Source of the DNA: Rhizophagus sp. LPA8_4_AMF
Lineage: Eukaryota > Glomeromycota > Glomeromycetes > Glomerales > Glomeraceae
Assembly (NCBI GenBank): GCA_021464525.1
Contig: JADRCO010000028.1
Location: 1 to 64,000 of the forward strand
Length of the DNA: 64,000 nucleotides
Reading direction: 5' to 3'
Shown here: piece by piece, positions 1 through 11,002 of the stretch
Numbering within the stretch: the stretch's first letter is position 1
Layout of the letters: each line of letters begins with the position of its first letter
Position numbers and translations under genes: made by a program
The notes under the pieces: generated by a model
Database searches by the model: none
What the model saw: only the letters and a program-made list of their open reading frames with translations
What the model was told of the DNA's origin: nothing

Positions 1-180
1 CTATTGTAATTCTGGCCAGCACTACAGGATTGGCCAGAATTATGTTGAATAATCGGATGATCCGGATGATCCGTCAAGGATATCCGGATGATGTAGTTAT
101 CCGACTTTCAGATATCTTCTACCAAACTGATCTGACAGATTCGGATAACGGTTGACGGATTATCCGTGGATTGTAACTCT
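1..180. repeat. Inverted-repeat cluster, probable MITE remnant
   Basis: Positions 7-18 (TAATTCTGGCCA) and 31-42 (TGGCCAGAATTA) form a perfect 12-bp inverted repeat around a 12-base loop. Next to it, about 50-90 and 130-170 are a second, imperfect inverted pair rich in ATCCG and CGGAT. The TTCTGGCCA motif returns at 28734 and 36690, so it is probably the end of a repeated transposable element. The element boundary cannot be fixed because the window begins here. Confidence 0.5.
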
Positions 181-2220
181 ACGTATAATTGACACCTGAT
201 ATTGAAAATCCTGTAAAAATACACAAATAAAATTTCAGACATTAAGTTCATATTAATTATTTTATCATGGCTTCTATATTATTTATAAAACCAAATACTA
301 ATGTGAAAAATAATATATTATATAATTAGATAAGATTAGCCAAATTTAGGCCAAAAATACGCAAACTAATTTTTTAGATATAAAAACTTTGATAAAAAAT
401 ACGCAATCTTAATTAACTATGGACGAAAAAATCTTAAATTGTACGTAAATCAAAACTTTACTCCGTCTAACTCCACTATAATGGCGACGCATCTGTGTAC
501 CCTACCCCTATATATATATTTCTGGGTTCTCAATATAGGCTAATTAGAAATGTTTACATACAAAAATATAGAATTTTTATATCATAATAAATAAATAAAT
601 AGCTAATAATGCTATTCGTTTGTAATTAATAGTATTAAAAAATCATTTTTATATGAAGCAATGTGATAGTATGTGATAAATATTTTGGATCATGGAATTT
701 ACGATCGGGAAATTCCTAAATTTGTAATAAAAATTAATTGTAGATCTATATTATAACAAGAAATGTGAAAAAAGAAAGTATATCAGATATATTTTTATTG
801 TTTTACAATCTAATAATATAATCTTTATTAGTAATAATTAATTGACTTAAAAGTTTTTGAATGAAACCAATGAATATTATTTTACCCAATCTTTTTTTTC
901 TTTTTTTTTCTTTTACATTCCATGGAACATCTTATCAAAAGAAGATGGGTTTACTAGTATACCGCAAATAGTAAAGTCGCAAATGGTATCAAGGTAGGAA
1001 CTTATTTTCCTTTTCTTTTTATTTCTCAGAACCATTAGGACTTGCAATTGTTTAGTGTATCATGACAAATTATCAGCAGGTCAAGATTAAAGTTTTTTTT
1101 TTATTCCATGGAGTTAGTATTCCTTCCACATAGTTAGTAACAATATTTCCAAATTTTGATCCGAAATGAAACTTACCTTATTAATATATATTAATAAATA
1201 ATAATATATTGTTATATGAATAAGCCACTTAGAGATGCATTTTCCTTTTTTAATTGAGATACTTAAGGTTTCGTGGTTGGGAACAAAAAAAAATCCGGTT
1301 TATTTACATTTTTTATTTACGTATTTGTGGGCTGAAAGATTTGCATTAAATAACATGAGGCATGAATAGGAAGTGTTGTATTTTTTCCGAACTTATATTT
1401 TTGATATATATTTATATAAAATTATATTTGGTTAATCGATGGGTTGTAAACCTAATCCTAGTTTGGAAACATTGGCTGGATTGTTTTTGGGTATGTAATG
1501 ACGCCATGTAATCATCTCCAATCAATTTGTTTCGAAGTTTCATTGTACAACATTTCGTGATACTCTGTAAAAGGTAATCGAAAGAGAACAAAAGAAATTT
1601 TTTTTTTGTACGTTCATTTAATAAATAATATCAAATATTCTCTAATATTCCATATATTTTTCATAATTGTCTTAAAAACTTTTTCTTCATTTTATATTGT
1701 AATTTTATAATTTATTCAAGTTAATAATTATATAGAATAAAAAATAAATTTTATAATTTAAACCCTCATTTGAAAATAAATTATTTTATTATTATGAATA
1801 AATTTTAATAATAATGATAATACAAATGATTTATTAATATTTAAACTTTAATGATTAATGTGATAAGAGTAACTTTAAAAGAAAAATTATTCAAATAAAT
1901 AAAAAATAAAAATAAAAAAGGAACTGATGAAAAAAAAGGGCACGAATATCCGATGATGAGTCATTTGAATTATTAATAATTCTGTAAATTATGTAATATT
2001 ACCCTTATCATTATCTAAAATTGGCGTTTTCCTTTCGTTCATGATCGTATTTTTCATGAAAAAAAGAATAAAACAAAAAAAAAAGATAAAAGCAAATATT
2101 TAAATATATTATATTAAGTAAAATAAATTATATAAATTATATTAGATCGATTTATATATATTAGTTTTGATTCTTAATAGGCTTATATTGGCGGAATGAC
2201 TCCTTTAGGGGACATCCGGA
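181..2220. other. AT-rich intergenic DNA, no gene seen
   Basis: No frame of convincing length or composition is visible on either strand. The sequence is mostly A/T homopolymer tracts and AATAAT or TTTATT runs. I see no RNA gene. Confidence 0.6.
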
Positions 2221-2258
2221 CATCGCAGTACATACTACCTTGCGTAGAATTATATAGA

Positions 2259-2316
2259 CACTTCGGACTAATCACTAATATACTTGAAAACGGAAACCGT
2301 TATCAAGTCCGAAGTG
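2259..2316. repeat. Hairpin of the CACTTCGGACTTGATAACGG family
   Basis: CACTTCGGAC at 2259-2268 pairs with GTCCGAAGTG at 2307-2316, and the inner part (CTTGAAAACGG / CCGTTATCAAG) continues the stem with one unpaired insert of about 13 bases. Related sequence occurs at 2532, near 5745 (inside the insertion in the F-box pseudogene) and near 47397. It is therefore a small dispersed repeat, not a site private to the downstream gene. Confidence 0.55.
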
Positions 2317-2341
2317 CCATTTAAAGTCGGGATGTGTTCGA

Positions 2342-2473
2342 TCACGTGATGTGCACACACCTTGATTGGTCACTATAAATATCCAGACATTATGATTGGC
2401 TTATTATCACGTGAACGAACATGGCTTTAGACGACCTCCATTTAAAGTCTTATTGCTGCACATCATCACGTGC
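2342..2473. promoter_or_regulatory. Three CACGTG (E-box) sites upstream of F-box gene
   Basis: TCACGTGA occurs at 2342-2349 and 2407-2414 and TCACGTGC at 2466-2473, 300-440 bases before the F-box start codon. CACGTG is the classic target of fungal bHLH proteins. The sites lie in repeat-like sequence (CATTTAAAGTC occurs twice nearby), so they may belong to a transposon. A regulatory role is inference only. Confidence 0.3.
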
Positions 2474-2641
2474 AGGATGGACATTCGGACATGTCGTCAT
2501 CAAGCATATAAGTATATATTCCTTCGTTACACTTCGGACTAATCAGGTAATTAACGTCCTAATGGAACATTTTGTGAAATATTATTTGAACAAAAGTTTA
2601 GTCTCACAGAATGATCCAATTGGCCCGGAATTTGATTCCGT

Positions 2642-2650
2642 TATATAAAT
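2642..2650 (+). promoter_or_regulatory. TATA-like box of the 2778 F-box gene
   Basis: TATATAAAT lies about 130 bases before the start codon. The decayed duplicate has TTTATAAAT at about 5479, within flanking sequence that is also alignable. Conservation between the copies supports it being inside the ancestral promoter. Confidence 0.4.
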
Positions 2651-2777
2651 TTAGGTTCATTCATAAATTTTGTCCTTCTGTAATTATATATTTCAATAAT
2701 ATTCCCAGGCTCCTAGTTATAACAATTTATTAAACCAGCCACACAAATTTTATTTTTATCTTTTTTTTTGCTCCAGA

Positions 2778-4232
2778 ATGTCTAAACTTAACAAAGATAT
2801 TCTTTATTTGATTTTTGAAGAATTGAAAAAAGATTCCAAATCTCTCTTTTCATGCCTAATGGTTAATAGGCTTTGGTGCGAAACTATTATTCCAATCTTA
2901 TGGAAAAACCCTTGGTGCTATCGTATTAAATATCGTAATAAAAATTCATTATACTCTATTATCACTTCCTATTTATCAGATGATATTAAAGAATCTCTAG
3001 TAAGACAAGAAATCTTCTTACCTCCCATTTTACACCAACCTCTTTTATTTGATTATTTATCTTTCTGCAGAAGTATAGATGTAGAAATACTGAATAACAT
3101 AATTTCTATAGGAACTTCAGAATTACATAATCAATTTCTTTTACAACTAGAAATTTACAATCTTATAATGAGTAAATGTTCTGAATTGAAGTATGTTAAT
3201 ATTATATCAATTCAACATCAGATATTTTACTTTCCAGAAGCTAAGGAACGACTTGAATCACTTTGCGAATTAAAATGTGATACATATATTGATTCTTCAT
3301 ACTTTCATGGATTAGCTCGTATTTGTCAAAATATACAAAGGCTCATTATTATAAACAGAATAATGAAAGTTAATCATGGATTAGTCAAATTAATTGAAAA
3401 TCAAAGAAATCTAAAATATTTTGAGTTGAAGGATGATTTTGACGATGAAGACTTTATAGAAGATCCTTATAAAGAAATTTTTCTTGTATTAGCAAAAAAA
3501 GCTGCCACACTTAATCATTTAATACTGCTCCTTGATTTTATTGATTGTTATGAACACACAATCATACAAGATGTACTCACAAAACTTCATAAATTAAAAA
3601 CATTAATAATTAATAATGTTTATATTTATTTTTCTGAAATCCAATTAAAAACGTTGGTGTATCATGAACTTGAGGCCTTTAATATTGATTTCACTTCGTT
3701 AAATGAAGCTTCTGTTATAATTGAAAATAGTGGAAGACATCTCAGAGAAATTTTATTAAGATATATTGACTACGAATATTGGTATGATAACCTTGGTGAA
3801 GATTCTCTTAATTTTATTCGTAAAATCCATCAAAATTGTCCTTCGATTGAATATTTGTCATTGCTATTTCCATCAACATCAGATCATTTCAATGAATTTG
3901 AAAATTTGTTGAAAGGTTGTCAAACTTTAAAATCATTATTATTAAGTATACGAAATATTAATAAAGAAGAAACTGGAGAAGAATTATTAAAAATATTAAT
4001 TAGATCAGCACCACCAAACTTAAGAGAAATTAGATTTTTTAAAGAATTTCAATTTTCTTTAAAAAATTTGGAAACATTCTTTAAAAATTGGAAGAATCGG
4101 CCCGCACTTTCTATACTTACATCTGATCCTATATATAATGGAGATGACTATATGAAACTGATCGGTAAATACAAAGAAAATGGAGTAATTAAAGAATTTA
4201 GTTGTGATTCTGGAAGTAATATATACTATTAA
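2778..4232 (+). CDS. F-box protein, LRR-like, intact (484 aa)
   Basis: Predicted substrate-recognition subunit of an SCF (Skp1-cullin-F-box) ubiquitin ligase. The F-box spans about residues 3-45, with LNKDILYLIFEELKKD and then LMVNRLWCETIIPILWKNPW. The conserved LVNR.WC..IPILWKNP core is typical of the expanded F-box families of Rhizophagus. The rest (about 50-484) is a Leu/Ile/Asn-rich array of degenerate leucine-rich repeats with no other domain seen. It ends in KENGVIKEFSC, the tail common in this family. It reads as one exon with AT-rich codons. The start is the first ATG of the frame and begins right at the F-box. A decayed copy lies downstream on the same strand, with matching flanks. 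The target protein cannot be inferred from sequence. Confidence 0.9.
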   Translation: MSKLNKDILYLIFEELKKDSKSLFSCLMVNRLWCETIIPILWKNPWCYRIKYRNKNSLYSIITSYLSDDIKESLVRQEIFLPPILHQPLLFDYLSFCRSIDVEILNNIISIGTSELHNQFLLQLEIYNLIMSKCSELKYVNIISIQHQIFYFPEAKERLESLCELKCDTYIDSSYFHGLARICQNIQRLIIINRIMKVNHGLVKLIENQRNLKYFELKDDFDDEDFIEDPYKEIFLVLAKKAATLNHLILLLDFIDCYEHTIIQDVLTKLHKLKTLIINNVYIYFSEIQLKTLVYHELEAFNIDFTSLNEASVIIENSGRHLREILLRYIDYEYWYDNLGEDSLNFIRKIHQNCPSIEYLSLLFPSTSDHFNEFENLLKGCQTLKSLLLSIRNINKEETGEELLKILIRSAPPNLREIRFFKEFQFSLKNLETFFKNWKNRPALSILTSDPIYNGDDYMKLIGKYKENGVIKEFSCDSGSNIYY

Positions 4233-5186
4233 ATTTAAAGTAAAATATCTCAGTCATAATTTATCACATATGTTTATATTTATTAAATATGTAAAATATT
4301 TGTATTATTTCTTTTCGTTGTATGTAATATTAAGTTTGAAGTTGGTAATAACCAAAAATTAGTTTTTTCTTTCGATTAATAAGAATTGTATTATAAGTTA
4401 CAAGTAAAAAATTTTTACCACGATTTTATACATACTGTATGTATATATATAACGTAAAATTGTATTTGAACTTTTTTGCAATAAAGCTTAATATTCCATC
4501 AATAATTCTATATATTATTGGAATAATAACCATATACAAATATTCTGAAGTTTATTATATCGAAAGTATAATAATCAAATCACGTAAATGAGAAATAGTA
4601 TGGCTATTTACATCTTACACCTTTTTTCTAGTATGTCCTGTTAATCACCATGATGCTTCAAATGTAAAATTTTTGTAGTTAGACTTGTAATTACCTCCAT
4701 TCCTGAGTTTCAGTAACTTCAGCATCATCGAGATAGACCATCAGAAGTGTCATCGTACCAACAATCATTATTCACGTAATTGGTAATCAAAGCATCTGCG
4801 AGAATATAAACCATATATATCACAATACTAAAGTGCTTCAGATGAAAAGTTTCATTAGGAAAATGATATATGGGAAATCTTCTGATCAAGATTTATAAAT
4901 TTCTTATTTTATTATATGAATTTTTTATTCTCTATTTGATTGCACGAGTTAATATTACAACTTTAACATAACTTCTATACGTTAGACACTACATTGATTC
5001 AACAAATATTGTGCAGATAAACTGTATAAATAATTTGTTAGTGCCCAATCTACATTTTTAAGCAAATTTCTTTTTGTGAAATAGGTAGAATGAGGGAATT
5101 TAAAAAATGTAAATATGCAGATTATTATGTATTATGAATTAAAAAAAAAGAGAAAAGAAAATATAATTTTAAAACTTGCTCGCCAC
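4233..5186. other. AT-rich intergenic DNA between duplicated F-box loci
   Basis: The first 100 bases or so are the 3' flank of the F-box gene and align with the 3' flank of the pseudogene near 6950. The remainder shows no coding pattern and no clear repeat. Confidence 0.5.
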
Positions 5187-5189
5187 TAA

Positions 5190-5389
5190 CCCTGTAAAAA
5201 ATGTTGATCCGTGTTTTATATTTCCATGTTTTTTCCGTGAATGTATCATTTTCATGGAATTTATAGCCTTAAATCATGGAAATTTTCATCTCTCTAACAC
5301 GGATATCCGTGAATGTATCATTTTCACGGAATTTTTACGAAAGCCACGGAGAAATAATGGAAATATTCGGATAAAAATTTTTTATAGGG
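5190..5389. mobile_element. 200-bp MITE with TAA target duplication (PIF/Harbinger-like)
   Basis: The ends are imperfect terminal inverted repeats: CCCTGTAAAAAATG...GATCCG on the left and the complement of CGGATA...TTTTTTATAGGG on the right, about 22 bases with a few mismatches. TAA flanks both ends (5187-5189 and 5390-5392). A 3-bp TAA/TWA target duplication is typical of PIF/Harbinger elements. The inside has internal repeats (TCCGTGAATGTATCATTTTC twice or as a close variant) and no transposase. It lies about 180 bases upstream of the decayed F-box copy. A Tc1/mariner origin with a TA duplication is less likely because the TIRs then align less well. Confidence 0.7.
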
Positions 5390-5567
5390 TAATGATCGTT
5401 AAATAATCTATTAATGTTGACAAACATTATTTGAACAGCGTTTTAAGTCGCACAGAATAATCCGACGAAGGCGAGGGTTTATAAATCTCAAATTTTTGTT
5501 CGTTTTAGTTTTTTCCCTCTTAAATTATCGCCTCTAAAATATCCTTGTTAAAATGTGATAGAAGAAA

Positions 5568-6926
5568 ATGACAAAGCTTAACAAAGATATTCTTTTTGAT
5601 TTAAAAGAACTGAAAGAAGTTTCAAAATCTCTCTTTTCATTCCTAATTAATCGAAGTGTAACGAAGGACTTTATAATTCTACACAGGGTGATACAAATTT
5701 CTGGGCACTTAAAAGTTGTGACAATGCACAATAAACCTTAATGGCATTTCGGGCTTAATAACGGGTTCCATTTCCTAGTGGTCAATAGGCTTTGTTACGA
5801 AATTTCTATTGGAAAATCCTTGGCGTTATAATATTGTTATACTCTGTTATTACTTTCTATTTACCCAATGATATTAAGGAATACCTAATAAGTCAAGAAA
5901 TCCTAGACTCAAATTTTACACAAATCACTTTTATTTGACTATTATTATCGTTCTGCAAGAGTATAAATATAGATATTTTTGAATTTTATAATTCTTATAG
6001 TAACTTCAAACTCATATAATCAATTACTTTTGTAACTAGAAATTTACAATCTTTTAATGAGTAAATGTGAATTGAAATAATTGAATATTAAATCAAACAA
6101 GCATTAAATATTTTATTTACCAGAAGCTAAAACTCATCTTGAATCACTTTGTGGTGCTAACTGTGATACAACTAGTATTGATTCTACTTTTATGGACTAG
6201 CACATATTTTGTCAACATATAAAAAAGCTCATTATTATAAATAAATGACGAATATTGTTAATTATGGATTGGTTAAACTAATTGAAAATCAGAAAAATTT
6301 AAGTATTTAGAGTTGAAGGATGATTTTGAAGACAATATAGGGAAATTTTTCTTGTATAAACATGTTCTTAATCATTTAATAATGTAGATTTACTCACAAA
6401 GCTTCATAAATTAAAAACATTTAATATGGAGACCAATTAAAAATGTTGGCATATCATGAATTTGGAGTTCTTTAATATTAATTCATTTCATTAATTGACG
6501 CTTTTATTATAATTGAAAATAGTGGTGACGACTCAGAGAAATTTCATTACGATTTGATGGTTATGAAAACAGAATCACTGTCCCAGTCCCTGGTATTCAA
6601 TGGCTTGTATAATATCGATAGTATCTCGGGTATCTTACTCTTAATCAAAGGTTGGTTTGTTGAAAAGTTATAATGAATTTCTCATCTTTATTTGTAAAAT
6701 CCACGAAAATTGTCTTTTAATCAAAAATTTGTTACTAATTATATTATAATCCATTTCATTATTAAAAGCTTGCCAAAAATTAAAATCACTATTCACTATT
6801 AATAGTTACAATAAATAGGCTATACTTACATCTGATCTGAAAAGGTGTGTAATTGATCAATAAATTTAAAATAATGGAGTAATTAAAGATTTTAGGTATT
6901 GTTCTGAAGAAAATGTATATTATTAA
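5568..6926 (+). pseudogene. F-box pseudogene, tandem copy of the 2778 gene
   Basis: Homologous to the intact F-box gene at 2778-4232 along its whole length. It starts ATG ACA AAG CTT AAC AAA GAT ATT CTT and keeps the tail around GAAAATGTATATTATTAA. The reading frame is broken many times by small indels and stops, and roughly 100 bases are lost overall. Homology continues outside the gene: the promoter segment ATTATTTGAACA...CACAGAAT.ATCC occurs at about 5425-5465 and at about 2580-2620, and the 3' flanks also align. It is therefore a DNA-level tandem duplication, not a retrocopy. An insertion of about 125 bp interrupts it in the F-box (see 5648-5771). Confidence 0.85.
5648..5771. mobile_element. 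Short insertion inside the F-box pseudogene
   Basis: Alignment with the intact paralogue shows about 125 extra bases between TTCCTAAT on the left and TTCCTAGT on the right, where the paralogue has a single GCCTAATGG. The near-duplicate TTCCTA looks like a target-site duplication of 6-8 bp. The insert contains CGAAGTGTAACGAAGG, the complement of sequence at 2522-2537, and a CTTCGGACTTGATAACGG-like end. It thus belongs to the same small repeat family as the hairpin at 2259. The element class is not recognised. Confidence 0.55.
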
Positions 6927-6949
6927 ATTCAAAGTAAATAGTTTAATCA

Positions 6950-9176
6950 TAACTACATGTTTATATTATTAATAATATGTAAAGAATTCGTATTCACTTT
7001 TTTTAATTATTTATTACTTTTTCCTGCTTAATAGAATTTAAATTTATAATAAAACATTGTTAAGTTAAACCACATAAATAATAATAATAAATAAAGCAAT
7101 ATTATTTACATCTTAAGCTTTATAATTATCCACGTACTAAAGAACTTTCAAGAGAAAGATTTACATCAGAAAATTGATGGATGACAAGAGTACATGTTCA
7201 AGGGGAGTTGGCCTGATTAAATACTTAGCATGGTCGATTAATAATTAACCGTTATTTTTGAAACTTATTTTTTTACTTTTTATATAAAGAACGTTTATTA
7301 GTTAAAAAAAAAAAAATTATGATCATTTAATTAATAACATGCGTTAAAGGATTTTTTTTAAAAAAAAAATAATAAACAAAAACTAAAAGAAATTTTCTTA
7401 TTACTATTTTTTATTCCAGATGCATTTATTTAAACTAATAAATAATTAAAAATTTTAATATGATATTGTATTGTATTTACTATATTGTATAAAAAAAATA
7501 ATTTATGAAAAAAAATCTTTCAAAAATGTCGTACGTATGATCAGAATAAATTGAACACCACAAAAGTCAATAATTTGATGGTTGAATTTAACATGCCATA
7601 AAAGTGCCACAGGGAATTCTAAATTGCAAATTTACCTTATGGTCCTATCCTGTCCTATACTATACTATACTATACGTACTGTACTATACAATATACTATA
7701 AAACTTACGAAAAAAAAAAATTGCCTAAATATGGGGAGTGAAAATACCCAAAAATTCGGGCATTAGATAAATATGGCAATAAAAAAGGCCGATTATTTGG
7801 TCATTAAATTTAAAAAGGACCTGTTACCCGCTGCATCTGCCGCATCTAGGCGTCTCAGGCGCCTAAAACAGGCGTGGCCTGCTGCAAAATGTGGCACACT
7901 TTTGTCAACGGCTTGACGGCTTGTTATAAATTAGATCGATCCTCAAAACAGATTCATCCCCCAAACAAAAATGAATTAAGTTATTAATAATATTTCTTTA
8001 AAAATTCTCATCTTCCTATACTATCAGTCTAACATTATAGGAAGTCTACATATTAACGTCCCTCCTATACATTACCTAAAGTTACTAGAAAAAGCCTATC
8101 AAACTTCCCATCCTTGAAGAAACTTAAGAAAAAAGTAAGTAAATTTAATTAAAATTAAAAATAAATATGTCAAAATCTCACTTTTTACATTTTCTAGAAG
8201 TCCGCCTACCTGTTTTGAAAAAACAACTGCAAAACATAATGTTTAATGGTTTTGCTTTTCATCCTTTTTAAAAGAATATATTTACATAAGCTGCAGTGAT
8301 GGGATAAACAATATAGATACGTTGAGAGACCAATAACAAGTCCTGGTAAAGTACCGTCAGTTTCTTCAATAGGTCTAATCAAGAATCACAGTTCTTTAAG
8401 ATTAAAAAAATTTTTTATACTTTCATATCTGGTCTATATGATGTTGATAATAAAGATTAATTCAAATTTTTGCAAGCTTGATAAATACACTATTCAGATT
8501 TTAATATACCTTAAATTACCATTTAGTCTTGAGAAAAACCCTTTATTATGATATTATTTCTTAGGAATTTTTAAAGGAAGAATTTTATTAGTTTCATTTC
8601 CATAAATATCATTTACAAATAATTTATAATGAAACATACTTAATAAACTAACAAATTGATCATCATTTTCATCACTTTAGCAGCTTCTTCGAATAGTAAT
8701 AAGTTATTCCTTACCACGAACCCATTTAATGTTTTTTAAATATAAACTAGAAAAAGAGAAAGAAAAAATGTATTATAATTAGAATAATTTTTTAAATATT
8801 AAAAATCAATTTATTATTATCAATTATTTGGTCTACCTTTTTACAAACTGAATGTTAACATTTTTACTAAGAATTTTTGTAAAATTTTTTTATTAAAAAT
8901 TTTTTTTATAATTGCGTCCAAATTTTATTAATGACCTTTCATATGTTTCTATAAGAAAGGATAAATTAGCTTTACAAACAACAATAAAGTGGTTATACTA
9001 AAAATATTATGACATTTGCTTACAAAAATTCTTAGTTAACCAGACCTAAAAGCGTAAACAGGGTAAACAGGAATAAATAATGTTTATAATCACGTTTTTT
9101 TTGATTAAACGTCATATTTATTATGTAATGCAATGTAAAAAACGTTAGATTGACGGATATGTGATTCCTTGTTATC
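6950..9176. other. Intergenic DNA, no convincing gene
   Basis: Mostly AT-rich. About 7655-7710 is a short TATAC/GTAC-rich simple repeat. About 7830-7930 is a small GC-rich patch with CGTCTCAGGCGCC and related sequence. About 8040-8240 has an exon-like stretch followed by GTAAGT at 8131 and a TTTTCTAG at about 8200, but the frame is short and closed by stops, so I do not call a gene. Confidence 0.4.
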
Positions 9177-9183
9177 TATAAAT
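9177..9183 (+). promoter_or_regulatory. TATA-like box of the 9284 F-box gene
   Basis: TATAAAT lies 101 bases before the start codon, followed by a pyrimidine tract (9259-9273) just before the ATG. The same order of pyrimidine tract then ATG is seen before the 22039 paralogue. Confidence 0.4.
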
Positions 9184-9283
9184 GGAATTGATGTATCACC
9201 TGATCATCATTTATAAGGGAATAATTTATCTTAATTTAAAATAATTTTAAATATTTCCCTTTTTTCTTTCTTCGTTTTGCAAT

Positions 9284-11002
9284 ATGGCATGCTCAAAAGT
9301 ATTGTTAGGAAATTTTCCCGAATTAACAGATGATATTATACAATATCTTCAAGATGATATTCCAACATTACATTCATGTGTTTTAGTTAATAGATTTTGG
9401 TGTCACATTGTAATTCCATTATTGTGGAAAGACCCATTTTCAAAGAAAAATCCTAAAAATTTTCACTTTATTGAAATTTATTTACATAAATTAAGTGAAA
9501 AAGACAAAAAACAATTAAATAGATGTGGAATTAAAAATAATGTATTTCCTTCAAACGCATTATTTAATTATTCTTTTTTTATTAAATGTATAAATACACA
9601 AAATATATGTTCCACTATTGTAAATTGGTTTAAAACTAACAAGACGTTTTCCTGTTCAAAAGGACGTATTTTTTCATTATTAATTAAAGTATTTATTGAA
9701 AATGAAGCTAAATTACATACTTTTGAAATTGATATTGCATATAACTACCTTATAAGCAGAAAATATTTTAAATCTGCTTTTAAATTAATTACACAAAATC
9801 CAAAATTCATTAGTAATATAAAATATTTAAAACTTTATATTAATGAAAAAATTTTAAAATATGACTTAGATTATAAAATTTTGGAATGCTTTTATAAAAA
9901 TTGCAATTTAATTTCATTATTTCATATTGGATTTTCAAAATATGAAAGGTTTAGCTATAACCACATAACAATTGAAGATCAATTATCAAAGATTATTAAT
10001 TCACAAAAAAATCTTGAAAAAATTATTTTTGCACATAATAAATATACATGTGGTGCTTATTTTTTAGATACTAGTATACCATTATATAATATCATAAGTG
10101 GTTCTAATAATACAAATCAATTAAAGATAATTATATTTCATAAAATTGATTTTAGGAATATATTACATATCAAAAAGGCATTTGAACAATTAAATTTTTT
10201 AGAATCTATTCATATAATTGATTGTCTTATTTTCAATTATAATTTTATTCAACAAATTAATGAACTTAACAAACCATTTAAATTAAGATCTTTGTTTATA
10301 AATGAATATGTTTTCAGATCGGAGGATGAAGATAAAAATTTAAAAATTGAATCAATACAATTATTATTTCAAAAATTTGGGGAATATTTAGAAAATATTG
10401 GATTTGAATCAATTGTAAATTGCGAATTAAAATACAGGGTATTAGAATTTATTAATAATTATTGTGAGAAAGTTAAATATTTCGAAGTATATACATCTAG
10501 TATTCAGAAAGCTCATATTGTATTGGATTCCGTCAAAATTTTCGGACAAAACCTTAATTATCTTACCATATCTGCTTTTATTTATTATAATAAAACGGAT
10601 GATATGAGAGAATTATTTTTAAGATTAGCTCATGTTCTTCCTTGTAAATTAGAATATTTGAATTTAATTTGTAGTACTGAGTTTACAAAATATGTTTGGG
10701 AAGTATTTTTAAAAAATTTAAACCATATTTTCATTAAGAAATTATTATTCAAAATTAGTATATTAGTTGTTGATATTTTACCATATGTAAAGGAATATAT
10801 TATAAAAGAAAATATTGCTGAATGTTTAGCTATCAAAGGATATATAGAAATCCCAGTAAGTGAAAATAAGGTACATCGGTGTAAAAAAGATTTGTTTAAT
10901 ATGACAGATGAATTGAAGGAATTTGAATCATATAACATTAAAGTTAAAGAATATAGTGATTTATATATTAAAGCTTACGAATTTATAGATGAGATGTATT
11001 AG
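9284..11002 (+). CDS. F-box protein, LRR-like, intact (572 aa)
   Basis: Predicted SCF ubiquitin-ligase adaptor. The N-terminus MACSKVLLGNFPELTDDIIQ followed by LHSCVLVNRFWCHIVIPLLW is the most common F-box form in Rhizophagus; the F-box covers about residues 11-53. The remaining 520 residues are Leu/Ile/Asn/Lys-rich, read as degenerate leucine-rich repeats, with no membrane segment or signal peptide. It is a single exon with very AT-rich codons. It is paralogous to the gene at 22039-23580: the N-termini match closely, and blocks such as FIENE.NLHT, FEQLN.LES.HII and K..CEL/KLEYLNL recur in the same order. The 2778 gene is a more distant relative. The start matches the family start exactly. 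Confidence 0.9.
   Translation: MACSKVLLGNFPELTDDIIQYLQDDIPTLHSCVLVNRFWCHIVIPLLWKDPFSKKNPKNFHFIEIYLHKLSEKDKKQLNRCGIKNNVFPSNALFNYSFFIKCINTQNICSTIVNWFKTNKTFSCSKGRIFSLLIKVFIENEAKLHTFEIDIAYNYLISRKYFKSAFKLITQNPKFISNIKYLKLYINEKILKYDLDYKILECFYKNCNLISLFHIGFSKYERFSYNHITIEDQLSKIINSQKNLEKIIFAHNKYTCGAYFLDTSIPLYNIISGSNNTNQLKIIIFHKIDFRNILHIKKAFEQLNFLESIHIIDCLIFNYNFIQQINELNKPFKLRSLFINEYVFRSEDEDKNLKIESIQLLFQKFGEYLENIGFESIVNCELKYRVLEFINNYCEKVKYFEVYTSSIQKAHIVLDSVKIFGQNLNYLTISAFIYYNKTDDMRELFLRLAHVLPCKLEYLNLICSTEFTKYVWEVFLKNLNHIFIKKLLFKISILVVDILPYVKEYIIKENIAECLAIKGYIEIPVSENKVHRCKKDLFNMTDELKEFESYNIKVKEYSDLYIKAYEFIDEMY

Noticed and set aside
2421-2648. 75-codon frame upstream of the first F-box gene.
   Set aside because: Overlaps repeat and promoter sequence and has no protein-like character.
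8030-8240. Exon-like stretch with GTAAGT and a later TTTTCTAG.
   Set aside because: Frame is short, contains stops and has no recognisable domain; splice-like motifs are common in AT-rich DNA.
10630-10938. A 102-codon frame antisense to the 9284 F-box gene.
   Set aside because: Lies wholly inside the F-box coding sequence on the other strand and has no protein-like pattern.
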